Below, one piece after another: positions 42,201 to 53,500 of a stretch of DNA of 64,000 nucleotides. The translations under genes were made by a program, and so were the position numbers. This DNA is from Takakia lepidozioides (Eukaryota; Streptophyta; Takakiopsida; Takakiales; Takakiaceae). The notes beneath the pieces were generated by a model. The model had not been told where the DNA came from. It was given only the letters and a program-made list of their open reading frames with translations, and did not search any database. Within the stretch, counting starts at the first letter, position 1. Every line of letters starts with the position of its first letter. The stretch covers positions 56,897,053-56,961,052 of the forward strand of contig CM060732.1 in NCBI GenBank assembly GCA_030704615.1, in the 5' to 3' direction.

Positions 42201-45200
42201 ATTACCTATTGGAGGGGCCTGTCAAGTTGCCCTGCAAGCGAAAAGTGAGGATTCATTAATCTCCTGTTTCTGTTCATCATCTGATGCAGTAATAGGAATT
42301 TACTTCATTGTAGATTAAGCCATCACACTCTAGACATTGTTCCTAACCAGGCATGCATCTCTGCTGAGTCCACTGATTGCATCTTAGTTAACAAGATGGA
42401 TTTATGTGCTTGGATGCACTCCTGGTCCGGACATGGTTTGATGTTTTCTGAAGTGGTTTCTTGTTGTTCTACTTTCGCCAATGGGCTCTCCGTGGACATC
42501 ATGTAGTTTCTAGTTCTAGTTTCTTTCGGACATTATAAAGTACCAGTTCAATTCATTTCTTCCATTTGTCTCCTTTCATTTTCCTTTCTACATATAACTC
42601 ATGTGTTTTTTGCTGCAGACTATATCTCCCTGGGCACAGTTAGAGCTACTACAGGCATCCCATCCTGATAGTTTTCAACTGCAAATGCCTCAACCCTTTC
42701 TGTCAAAGAACCATTCAAGTGAGTACTTCAGCTCCATCTCACTTCTGTAGTAACTGTTGGTCGGATGTCCAGTGTGTCAAAATCCGATAGCATTACTTGG
42801 TTCCCTGAATAAACTTATTTGGATGTAGCAGACTTTATTTCTCTAGGAATGTGTCATGTGATGCTTATGTGTCCACTCTACAGATGACCACAACAGAGGT
42901 AGCTGTTACCAAAGTCCAAGCAGGACAGCTGCTGCAAGTCGGCTGAAGGTGCAGTCGGGCAAACATGATGATGCTGACACCCTACCTTCAAACCCAATCC
43001 CACCAACTCTAGAAGATGAAGGTCAAGGGGACAGTCATCCTAGCTTACTGGAGGAGTCCACTCAAACTTCACTTCTCTCCCATTCCGAAGATAAACAGGC
43101 TTTGCACTCCAGCGTATGTCTACCCGTTTTGAGATCACCTTCTCCACCTCTGCAAGATAGGTTGGCAACTGGCTACTGTGAGCCACCTCCAAAAACTTCC
43201 CCTGGCACCTATGCCTCTGGCAGCAAGCATTCCAGGTGGGCTTCCCCAGAGAACAATAAAGAAACGTGCTTGCAAGAGCAACAACCAGGATTGCAGGAGC
43301 CGCATTTACTACACAGTCGGGATACTCCTCTGGGTCGAATTCCCCATGGGTCACATAGTAGTATGTGCAGCCCAGAGACCTCTAATAGATTGATTGCGTC
43401 AACCCCTAAGGGCATCCTCAAAACAAACTCCAGGCGTTGTCAGGCACAGAGTGAGTGCCCCAGGTGTGCTGCATTGTGTCAGCAGGCAAAAACTACTTCA
43501 GAATTTGTCAGCTCACAAATGCAGTACATTGAGAAAATCGCAAGACGATTGATAGGACAGTTGCGTGGTATGTGCACGTCGGTACAGGAAGAGCTCCTTC
43601 CAGGCCCAGGATCAGGGTCTTTGGTGCCACTTCGTGCATCACCCCAGAAGGTGATTTTCCAGTTCTTTAGACTTCTATTATATTATTCAGAAATTATATA
43701 CAGATGTCTCTGTAACAATGTACAAAATTTGGAACATATGGTCCAGTGTGGCCCAAGAGTTTAGTATGTACACTGTCCTTTCCGAGAAGTTATAGTCGTT
43801 GACAAACAGTTAGGAAATGGCAGTTCCTTGTTGCAGCCTTGGGCTTCTGCTTGATAGAGATCACAAAACAAGTCGTAAAAAATTTCTTTTGTTCATTCTT
43901 GGTGCTGCAGGTAAGGGCTGCATCTGCCAGTGCGGCAAAAGTGGAGGTATGGGCACAAAAGCAGCTTGTGAAAATGGCACGTGACTGTCGACGCGTTTGT
44001 CACTTAATGGTATACTTGCTTATCCCTCAACCAATCTTTGGTGTCAGCTGCCTCTTTGTAATGCATTCGATTGCTTCAAGATCCACAGAAAGCAGGGTAA
44101 GATACTCAAGAGGCTTGTTGTGGCCTTGAAAAGTGCAGGCTCATTTTGGACGGACATGTATAATGCTTGAATGTCAGTGCAGTCACCATGGGTCAATACC
44201 TTACTTCTGGGAAATGAAATGAAATGAACTGGTACTTTGTAAACGTCCGCTGGAAGCTCAAAGAGCTCATGGGATAAGAGGAAGAAAGAAACAAGAAAGA
44301 GAGAGGGGCCACAAACAGCCCAAAAGCAACTACAGTTCAAGGGATTCTAAGAGTCACTGCTTCATTCAGGTAACCTGCCAAGCATTTCTTATCCTCGTAA
44401 TGGAAGACCTCTGTGAGAGATTGGGTATCCCGGAATAGACGGTTGAATCTCCCCTGGATCTCACAGTATGAAGGGCAGTGAAAGAAGAATTGTTCTTCAC
44501 TTACCAATTTCCCTGTAGTTCCCCGCGCAAGGGGGCCGTAGTCGGTCGTCACGTTTCAGATTTACCCACCTACCAGTCTCTCTGCAGACTGTGGGAGCCC
44601 ACCCTGAACCTCCCAGAGCTGCAGACAGGTAATTAGGTCACAAGATCCTACCGCCACGAAGAACCAAGAAAGTCATAGAATTGCAGTTTTGTTGTTCGAG
44701 TGGCTGATTTCCGTGTGTGCCTGACATGCAGTTCCACAAGTTCTCTAATGCATCTATTGCAATCCGCAAAATCCACCCCCTTTTCCCAGATCATCCAACT
44801 CCTTGTAGCTGGTTGCATGATAGAATAGACAGACACAATTGCAATATCACAAAACAAATAAGCTAGCACTGTTTCAGGGCCTTGTTTGCACAAGGGATAT
44901 GAACTCAAACTGTGGATGACAGATTTGGAGGCTGAGTTGAGAGGGATGGTGGCTGTAAGTCGCATGTTGGGTTGTCCATCATCTTTTGGGAACTTTCTCT
45001 TGGTTGTATGTTGTGTAGTCGGGTGATACTGAAGAGCACTGGATGCAACCTCAGCTTATTTTGAGAAGTATAATTATTTAATCCACAACTTTGCACACTT
45101 ATGCAGGACACAGGGCCCAGGAGGATCAGATTTGCAGACGAGGTGGGGGGGCGGCTTTGCCATGTCAAGTACTTCCATGAACCTCCGAAAACTAAGACAT

Positions 45201-45307
45201 CCATTGCCACAACGGCAAATTGTGTCTCAGAAGAGGAAGAAAGTCTTACAGGAGAAAGTCTTACAGGAGAGGAAGGGATCATTAAGTCGGATGGTCGGCC
45301 TGGCTAA
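39290..45307 (+). CDS. Large plant protein of unknown function with four SUMO-interacting motifs and a conserved RIRFADE C-terminus, five exons
   Basis: Exons: 39290-42244, 42619-42718, 42884-43650, 43911-44009 and 45107-45307. GT-AG introns and matching phases give 1373 residues. The first ATG in the long frame is at 39290. The first 985 residues are disordered and acidic. They carry two pairs of SUMO-interacting motifs: VIDLT (454-458), VIDLS (467-471), VIDLT (525-529) and LIDLS (538-542), each followed by Ser/Asp/Glu. Later features: STPKGILK (1191-1198), CPRC (1210-1213), a predicted amphipathic helix FVSSQMQYIEKIARRLIGQL, the segment VKMARDCRRVCHLM (exon 4), and RRIRFADEVGGRLCHVKYF (from 1312). 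The last two are, as far as I recall, shared with uncharacterised plant proteins. RIRF fits the RVxF docking motif of protein phosphatase 1. Nuclear, SUMO-dependent scaffolding is an inference. The exact start and any 5' exon are uncertain. Confidence 0.8.
42430..42600 (+). repeat. Possible short copy of the LINE 3' end in intron 1 of the SIM-rich gene
   Basis: The text GGGCTCTCCGTGGACATC and ACATTATAAAGTACCAGTTC, followed by ATTCATTTCTTCC, resembles the untranslated tail of the fragments at 44217, 45690 and 53990. The match is partial. Confidence 0.4.
44217..44560 (-). mobile_element. LINE 3'-end fragment (RT C-terminal zinc-binding region) in intron 4 of the SIM-rich gene
   Basis: On the minus strand it reads EEQFFFHCPSYCEIQGRFNRLF, then [18 protein letters not shown]. 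This is the CxxC...HFxFxCPxY region that ends many non-LTR reverse transcriptases. A short untranslated tail ends in repeated ATTTC. It matches the copies at 45690-46110 and 53990-54350. Heavily truncated at its 5' end, as LINE insertions usually are. Confidence 0.7.
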
Positions 45308-45689
45308 CGTGAAAAGAGAAGAGGACATGTTCCAAATGTAATGCTATCCACCAATCAATATTTGTCTTAGATTGTAGTTTTCCCACGAGCAACATAATGC
45401 AGATTTTTTCTTGTCATGCATATTATCTGGAGAGGATATGTTCTGTTCATTTGGCCTTGAATATTCGCAGGATCGCAACAAATGCACAGGATGCAACTTC
45501 AAGTCAGGCGAATATGGAAACCAGCCAATCATGGAACAAAACTCCAGTTCTAACACAAGACATTCTTTGTCCTCCAACATGACAGTGTCTTGCTCCCAAT
45601 TAACTGTCTGCAGCTCTATCTCCCTCTCTTCTAAGGGCATTGGGGAGGGTTAGGGCGCCACACTCTGCGCATTGACGCTTTTGGTGACC

Positions 45690-46110
45690 TGCTTGCCCTG
45701 GAATGTCCTCTCTACTATGAGATCCATGGAGATTCTATTGTCTATTCCAATATATCCAATCTCTCACAGACGCCTTCCATTATGAGGATGAGAGGTGTTG
45801 ACTCTTTGACAATCCCTTGAACAGTAGTTGTTGGGCTGCTTTGTGAGTGTCCCTCTCTCATTCTTGTTTCATACTTTCGACTATCTCCTGTCTTATCATC
45901 TTTCTCTTTCACTGAAGTCTTCCACTATGAGGATCAGAAATGCATGGCAGCATACCTGCACGAGGCCTTCACCCTTAGACAATCACTCGAACAATAGTTC
46001 TTCTTGGCTTTGGTTTCGTTTCCTCTCATGTTTTCTTCCATTTTGTCCCATAAGCTCTATGAGCCGTTGTAAAGCACCATTTCATTCATTTCTGTATCAA
46101 CCCTGAAAGA
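45690..46110 (+). mobile_element. LINE 3'-end fragments, two overlapping partial copies
   Basis: The phrases CTACTATGAGATCCATGG and CTTCCA(C/T)TATGAGGATSAG occur twice within the interval (about 45774 and 45923). Each is followed by a diverged tail with TCATGTTTTCTTCCATTTTGTCCC. The second unit is about 85-90% like 54157-54350. It lies just downstream of the SIM-rich gene. Confidence 0.65.
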
Positions 46111-48443
46111 CGGCAGTAGCCGCAAGGCTAAGTGGCTCTTAGTTATGGCGGCTTTGGCCAGAGACTTCTCTCCTCTGCATCCTTTCAAAGGCCTCAATAA
46201 CATTATTCGTGGAACAAATCATTGCCAGAGCTACCACCTTCTGCCCACGCTTGTGGCAGGCATCCATGTTTTGAAGCAGAAGACTAGAATCTCCCTTGAA
46301 ACTTGAGAGATTAGCCTCATATATGTTCTAGCATTAATGGTCTGAGAAGAAGACAAGTGGGCTTTGTCTGAGTTGTTAACAGCTCAAGGATGCCTTCTAA
46401 GAAGGCTGAACATGGATTTCAGGAGTTCAAGGATGTTTCCTACTTCGAGAGGTGAATACTCTTTGAATGTGTACTCTTTGAGGGTAGTGCAATTAATTTC
46501 TTATGCTTCAAAAATAGGGTTAGTTGACGTTTTTCCTATTGCTGTGGAATGTTCATGAAGAAAACCATGGGAGCCACCTGTCGTTGCATTGCCGAGGTGA
46601 AAAGTGTGAAGGAATTTCTGTAGGTACCATGTAATTGCAGACTTAACACACTGTGCTGCATCACATTCATAAGCTGTTGTCAAACAAATATGATCCAAAC
46701 AAGCCTTTCGGCAGCTGTGTTATTGTGATCTTGACTCTTTTAGGTGAGCTGCAAATAGGTATGTGCTTGAATGAAGACCTGCAAGGAAAAGAACAACATT
46801 AGACAATTTGTGGCCTTGGGGCCAAGGGTAACGCTGCAAGAGAGATAGGTCTCCACCAATTTACTCTTCCCGTTGGTGCAAAAGCATGAATCAACAAAGA
46901 CTGTCGATCAAGGGCATCATTGTGTAGCGGAGAGACGAGAATTGCTGAAGCTATACTTGCATCAAATCAGCCGTTGTCCTTGACTACCCAACAGGTCTCT
47001 CTTTCAGTTTGTCTCTTTTGTCCTTTCTATTTTCTCTCTCCCTCCATCACTGGCCACAAGAAACAGTCTGCAATGAGGACATGTATGGTTTTTCAACATC
47101 ACGTTCCATTTCTTTGACCCTCCAGGTCTCCATGGAGTCATAAATTATTTTCTTTCTTTCCTTCTTGCTCTCAACACCTCCAAACTCCAAACCCAGTTTC
47201 CAAAGAGAAACTCAGATGACCATATGAAGTCGCTGATGCAAATGGAAGGTATATAGCTCGTGATGAAACCAAGCTGATATAATTGCAAAGATTCGGGGTT
47301 GTGCTAAGCAGCTTTGTTTCGTGCACATTACTAGACATATTATCGAGCACTCATTCAATTACCTTTCAGGCAAACAAGACTCAAGACCCGGACAGTGCGC
47401 CCCAATACCCCAGTATATACTGCCCTCCCATTGAACATCGGAAGCCGTCTCTCTAAGGGCTGCGCAATGTGAGCAACAGCGAGTTTCCAGTAGCTTGTTT
47501 CATTCATTCCTCTGTGCACGCGAGCGTCAATGCGTGCCCATAGGAACCTTGGAGCACCACTCCACTAATATAGTACTCCTGTCAGACATATTACGAAGCT
47601 GTCTCTAGACTCTGATAGAACTCTCTACTACTTTACAACCCAGCTGGACACTGTACACAGGAGCCCACACATGGTACCTAAACTCCACTCCAGAGGAATC
47701 CAGACCTCAACATGTTGCCGATTCTCCGTCCTTAACCTGCACAGTAACGAGCCCTCTACGACTTATTTGATTCCTCTTCCCAGATGGGTATCAGAACCCG
47801 GACTGGTCAGACTCCTGCCCATCAGAAACACTCACTCCAGTTTACCATAATCCCTTGCATGGAACTAGCTATTTCCACACCACTTATTCTGGAAGCTGTC
47901 TACGACAAGGCCCGCATAATAATGAATAGGAGGTACTGTAGTGTGCCAGAATGCCAGCTATGGTGCCTTCTCTCTTATTGCGCACAGCTGTGTATTATTG
48001 CCGTCTCCTTGGCCCACCTTGTCATTCACCTTTTCCAAATTCCCCCCTCTCCCTCCTCTCCCTGCATCATTTGCGTGCATGCAACACTGAGTCCCCTTTC
48101 ATCGAAACCTTCCACCCTCCTCCCCACACACCTCCACACTCTCATCTCTCTCTCATTGTCTCCTGATCTTCCTCCCGGACGCTTTTTGTGGGATTATTGG
48201 GGAAAAGAAGTGTCTGGGGAGTTTTACTTTGATTTCCATTTAAGTATTTATTGTTCTGGGCGGCAATTCATTCCATGGAACGCACTGCACGTCCGAGGAA
48301 CTATCGAACATTTTCGTTACAGAATATTCTTGATCGTTGGCTGAAAATATTCCAGTACCGTCACCTTGTTTACTTTTCTTGGAACAGGAATCTGTGCCTC
48401 AAGTGTCAATGTAATATTCCCATCCCAACCATTTTTCCCAACA
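46111..48443. other. Intergenic region
   Basis: No supported gene. Pyrimidine-rich runs occur around 48000-48170. Short open frames here are low-complexity. Confidence 0.55.
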
Positions 48444-48675
48444 TTTTTTTTTTTTTAAAGGAAACACCTGGGAGCGACAGCTCACAAATCAGGCCCCTTG
48501 ATAGTGAGAGGAGAAAATAACCTCTTTCACGGTAACCGTGCCATGGAGGCTGAGAAATGGGACAACGCCCAGGGAAGAGGGGGAAGAGTATACCACACCC
48601 AGCAAGTAGCAGGATTTGACCCCAGAATCATCTGGGTGGCACTCAGTAGACTAACCAACTGAGCTACTCACTGTT
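48444..48675 (-). mobile_element. tRNA-derived SINE
   Basis: On the minus strand the head carries an A box (TAGCTCAGTTGGTTAG, 48666-48651) and a B box (GGGGTCAAATCCTGC, 48623-48609) at tRNA spacing, typical of an RNA polymerase III promoter. A non-tRNA body of about 130 bp follows and ends in A13 (48456-48444). The head does not fold as a proper tRNA, so this is a SINE rather than a tRNA gene. No clear target duplication was found. Confidence 0.8.
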
Positions 48676-49018
48676 GGTCTAACAATTAACCACTGAATTT
48701 TCAATAAATACTTCCCACCCCCCATAAAGGTACAATGACCCCTATATAAACCGGGTTAAACAGGGAGAGGAGGCGCAGCATAATTCCCTACTTATGGCTA
48801 TTGACTTTTTGACGCTGTAATTTCTTGGGTTCCGATGTTGGGAACTTCCGGGGGAACATGTCCTTAATAGGGAAAAAAAAGAAAATTAACGTTTTTTAAA
48901 TAAATTTTAAAAAAAGAAAAAGGAAAAGGGGGGGCCTAATACAGGCAGCGCGTTGATAGGCCTGCACTGCACTCATTGTGCCTGCGCTGTGGCCCCCGCC
49001 ATCACACTCATCGCTGCT

Positions 49019-49023
<5 letters not shown>

Positions 49024-49077
<54 letters not shown>

Positions 49078-49078
49078 T
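49024..49078. repeat. (CT)n(CA)n microsatellite
   Basis: An uninterrupted CT run of about 40 bp is followed by (CA)5-6. It produces long Ser-Leu artefact frames on both strands. It lies about 1.5 kb upstream of the CSI1 start and could be in its promoter or 5' UTR. Confidence 0.95.
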
Positions 49079-50562
49079 CTCATGCACGCACAACGTCTTG
49101 CTTGCCAGGCTTCTGTCAGGACATGACAGTGCTGGTGGACTATTCTCGGAGAGTTGGGTTGCTGTTCTGTTTCCGTTTGGAGATTGGCTGAAGCTTGGGT
49201 AGTGTGGAAGGGGCTGCCAGAGAGAGAAAGAACGGAGGAAGGTGGTGGCCGTATGCTGGTAGCAGAGAGGAGAGGGCGGTGGTTTCAGGGGAGGAGGCCC
49301 ATGAAGGGCTGGGGACGGGGGTCGTCTGTCCTGTGGAAGGCTCCATTTCTGGTACCTGTAGTTGTCTGATCCCTCCTTCCTCCCTGCCAGTTGTAGCTTT
49401 TGGGTTTAAAAAAACTTGTTTTCCGTTCCGTCGCCCCGAACTCCCTCGTCCTTCTACAGCAAGATTGATTTTTTCCGTTCTGTATGAAGGGTCCTCGGTC
49501 AGTTCCCTGCAAGAAGGGGGTTCCTTTTGCGGGGCATTGAATAGAAAGAGGGCAAGACTTGATCTTTTTGTTTTCATTGTATCTTGGGCATTGTCTCATG
49601 ACGATGGGGTGTTCATCATTACTTGTCTCCAGACTGCAAATGAATGTGGTCTTGTGGGCTGATGGTTCGAAGAAAGGGATATGATCAGAGGTCTTATTGG
49701 GAGAAACTGGCAGTTACCTCCTGGAGGTGGAACTTGTGTACGTACTCTCTGGAGCCCCTGTTCCTGACTGAGATCGTATGTGTTGGGTTGTTCACAGAAT
49801 GTGGCATGATGAAGCAGTGAGCACGACGTCACACTTGAAGCTAAGAAGAGGTATTTGCAGGGCAGCTCGCCTTTGTATTGTGTGCAATTGACTTCATTTG
49901 TGGACAATGTGGGTTGGAATGTAAAACTTGTGTAAGAATGAAGAGCACGTATTCGCCAGCCGTATCGGGCATCATCGGCATTTGTTTATCCTCTTAGCCG
50001 GTAGGGAAGAAATGTGAATGTTTTTTTGCCACAATTCAAGTGTCTCGAGGACATGCGGGCCTGTAAGGTCATGTACGCATCCTTGTGCAAGCGTGGCTGG
50101 TGTCACATGGAAGCAAGTTTGTGCGCGGAACCAGGATGTTATAGTAATGAGCGAGAAAGACAGCACGCAGTAAAGAACGATCAACAATCTTCAGAGTTTG
50201 AGTCATGTGGCAATGGCAGTACGAAGACAGCTCTTTGGTTTCAGAGAGGCCCACTTTCCTGTTAGTGTGAGGTTTTTGATAAGATATATCTCCCCTTTGA
50301 GTCTGCTTGTTGTCCAGTCTCAGCCAAAGGTTCAAGTAGGATAATGCAGCAGGAATGTACTATCTCACACAGTGAGCTTTGACATGACGTTGTTACTGAA
50401 CTAAGGAACTCACCAACACTTCATGCTTCACATTTTGCGCTAACCATCTGATCTTGATATGGGACTTCGGAATTGTGAATGTTTGGCAAGAACAGGGTTT
50501 GCATGTGAACAAATGTCGTGCAGAGACTAGTCTGAGAAGGGGCAGTGGGATTGGGGCAGAAA
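49079..50562 (+). promoter_or_regulatory. Upstream region of CSI1 (promoter and probable 5' UTR)
   Basis: No coding exon is supported before 50563. The stretch has several GT/AG-flanked possibilities for a 5' UTR intron, but none can be proven. Promoter elements were not assigned. Confidence 0.35.
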
Positions 50563-53500
50563 ATGGTAGAAGATCACAGGCCACGGTCACCAATGCAGAC
50601 TCCCAGGACTCCCCGCACTCCCCAGTCTTCTATAGCTCATCGCATGAGGTACTTGCCTTCCACTCGGTACACCTCTTACTCATTTTACTCAGTCTGGCTT
50701 CCTCCCCAGTCACCAGGGCGAAATCAAAGTGACAGAGGGCACTGAGATTCAGGTTTAGCTGCAATTTTCAAAAGTAAATATCAGCTGCTGGGCTTGTACA
50801 TCCTGACAAACTGATACACAATCTGTTTGTTTCTGGCAGGGATTGGGCTGGTGTAGGGGGTATGGAGGATCCAGATGGTGTCCTGGCGAGTGTGGCTCAG
50901 TGTATTGAGCAACTCCGGACCGGCAACTCACCAGCACATGAGAAGGAGCGTGTGTCAAGGCAACTTTACGAACTGGCAAATTCACGCGAGGATGCTATAA
51001 CTGCAGTTGGTTCCCACTCACAAGCAATACCATTGTTAGTAGCATTGCTTAGATCAGGAACACTGGTTGCCAAGATCAATGCAGCTGCTACCCTTGGGGT
51101 ATTGTGCAAAGAGGAAGATCTGCGGGTCAAAGTGCTGTTGGGTGGTTGTATCCCACCATTATTGGCTCTCTTGAAGTCAGGGTCAGCTGATGCACAGATG
51201 GCAGCAGCAACGGCTGTAAATGCTGTATCCCAAGGGGGTGCCAGGGACCATGTGGGCTCGAAGATCTTTTCCACTGAGGGTGTTGTGCCCAACCTGTGGG
51301 AACAGCTCCAGCCTGTGCATAAATTGGAGAAGTCAGTGGCAGGTCTTCTGACAGGGGCACTGCGCAATCTGTGTAGCAGCACTGAAGGCTTCTGGCCTGC
51401 CACCCTGGAGGCTAGTGGTGTTGAAATTCTGGTAGGGCTTCTGCTAGCTGGTAGTCCAGTCGCTCAAGCAAATGCAGCATCTCTGTTAGCTAGTTTGATG
51501 ACAGCAGTGGAGAAAAGCAGTGAGCGCGTGCTGGTTTCTGGGGCTATTGAGCCCCTTCTCAAGCTCTTGGCACTTGGCAATGATGTCTCAGTTCGTGCGG
51601 AAGCTGCAGGAGCTCTGCGTGCTCTCTCATCTCGCCTTCAGGATGCTAGGCAGTCCATCAGAGCAGCAGGGGGCATGAGCAAGTTGATAAGTGCGACTGT
51701 GGCTCCTTCCAAGGAGTTCATGCAAGGGGAGTTTGCCCTAGCTTTACAGGAGAATGCCATGGGCGCGCTTGCTAACATTTCAGGTGGTATGCCTGCAGTT
51801 GTACTCAGCCTTGCAGAGAGAATCAAGTCCAGCCGATCAGAAGCTGAGATTGCTGATACAATTGGAGCTCTTGCATATGCACTGATGGTCTTGGATGGAA
51901 CGGAAGCGTCTGCTGTATCTGTGGATCCAGCTCTCATTGAGTTGGTCTTGGTGAAGCAGATTGGTCCCTACACATCACAATTGATACAGGAGCGTGCCGT
52001 GGAAGGCCTAGCTAGCTTGTATGGCAATGCTTATTTGGCAAAGGGGTTAGAGCATGCTGAAGGCAAGAAAATGCTAGTTGGGTTAGTCACCATGGCAAAT
52101 ATTGAGGCCCAAGAAGAGTTGATGAGATCACTGACAGATATATGTAGCGGTGAGACAGATTTATGGCAAGCAATTCGAGGGCGAGAGGGAGTACAGCTTT
52201 TGATTTCTTTGCTGGGTCTCTCCAGTGAACAACAGCAAGAATATGCAGCTGCTCTGCTTTCAATCTTGTCCCAAGAAATAGATGAAAGCAAGTGGGCCAT
52301 AACAGCAGCAGGAGGGATCCCTCCATTGGTGCAACTGCTTGAAACTGGATCAGCAAAGGCAAAAGAGGATTCAGCTGTTGTGTTAGGCAACCTTTGCAGC
52401 CACAGTGAGGATATCCGTGCATGTGTAGAGACAGCAGAGGCTGTACCTGCCCTTTTATGGCTGCTGAAGAATGCTGGCTTGGAGGGTCAAGAAATTGCAG
52501 CAAGAGCACTGACCCAGCTGGTGCGTGAGTCAGACACAAGCACAATTAGCCAATTGACTGCGCTTCTCACTGGTGACCTGCCAGAGTCCAAGGCTCATGT
52601 GCTGCATGTGGTGGGCTGCCTGCTCAAGGTGGCCTCACAGGATGACATCAGTCATGAGGGAGCAGCTGCTAATGAGGCTCTTCAGACCGTGATACAGCTC
52701 CTCAATTCACACAATAAGGAGAGTCAGGAGAATGCCGCTTCAGTACTGGCAGGAATCTTTGTTTCAAGACAAGATTTGTGTGACAGCCCAACCATTGTAA
52801 AAGGTATTGCTCCCTTGATAAAGCTGGTGAGTGCAGGGAGTGAGCAGATTGCAATGCAGGCAGCTCGTGCACTGGCGGCACTCTTTTGTTCCATTGAACA
52901 AAATCGAAAAGTTGCTCATGTAGCAAAGGATGCAATCTTGCCTCTCATTGGACTGGCCAAGTCATCCAGCATAGCAGTCGCAGAAGTTGCAACGACTGCA
53001 TTGGCCAAACTCTTGTTGGATGTGGAGGTGGCAGAAGAGGCTCCTGCAGAGGACATCATACTACCACTCACCCGGGTCTTGCGTGAAGGTACCTCTGAGG
53101 GTAAGGAGCATGCAGCTGGCGCCCTTGCTCGCTTGCTGCGATCTCGACCCGTTGATGACGTGCTTGCTGAAAGTATTCACCATTGTGGGACTGTCCTTGC
53201 CTTGGTGGCCCTCCTGTCTAACACCCAGTTGGAACATAGTGCTACCTCTGAAGCTCTGGAAGCACTTGCATCACTAGCAAGGGCTAAACGGGGTGGTGCA
53301 TTCAGTCGGCCACCATGGGCAGTGCTGGCAGAAGTGCCCTTCAGCATGGGACCATTGGTGACGTGTTTGGCAGTTGGTGTGCCTTCACTGCAGGAGAAGG
53401 CAATTGAGGTGCTTTCAAGGCTCTGCCGGGATCAACCTGTGGCTTTAGGGGATTTGATTGCTGGGACTCAAAAGTGCATTGCAGCTCTGGCGGATCGAAT

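Noticed and set aside
47784-48344. 186-codon plus-strand frame
   Set aside because: Low-complexity Ser/Pro/Leu stretch over pyrimidine runs; no domain recognised.
48600-48675. Functional tRNA gene
   Set aside because: A and B boxes are present, but the stems do not pair as a tRNA. The unit continues into a body with a poly(A) tail, so it is a SINE.
48896-49202. Ser-Leu and Arg-Glu repeat frames
   Set aside because: Produced by the CT/CA microsatellite.
49140-49662. Overlapping frames of 100-155 codons on both strands
   Set aside because: No homology seen; the position fits CSI1 5' flank.
50862-50864. CSI1 start at the internal ATG (MEDPDG)
   Set aside because: An upstream exon splices in frame and resembles the Arabidopsis N-terminal extension.
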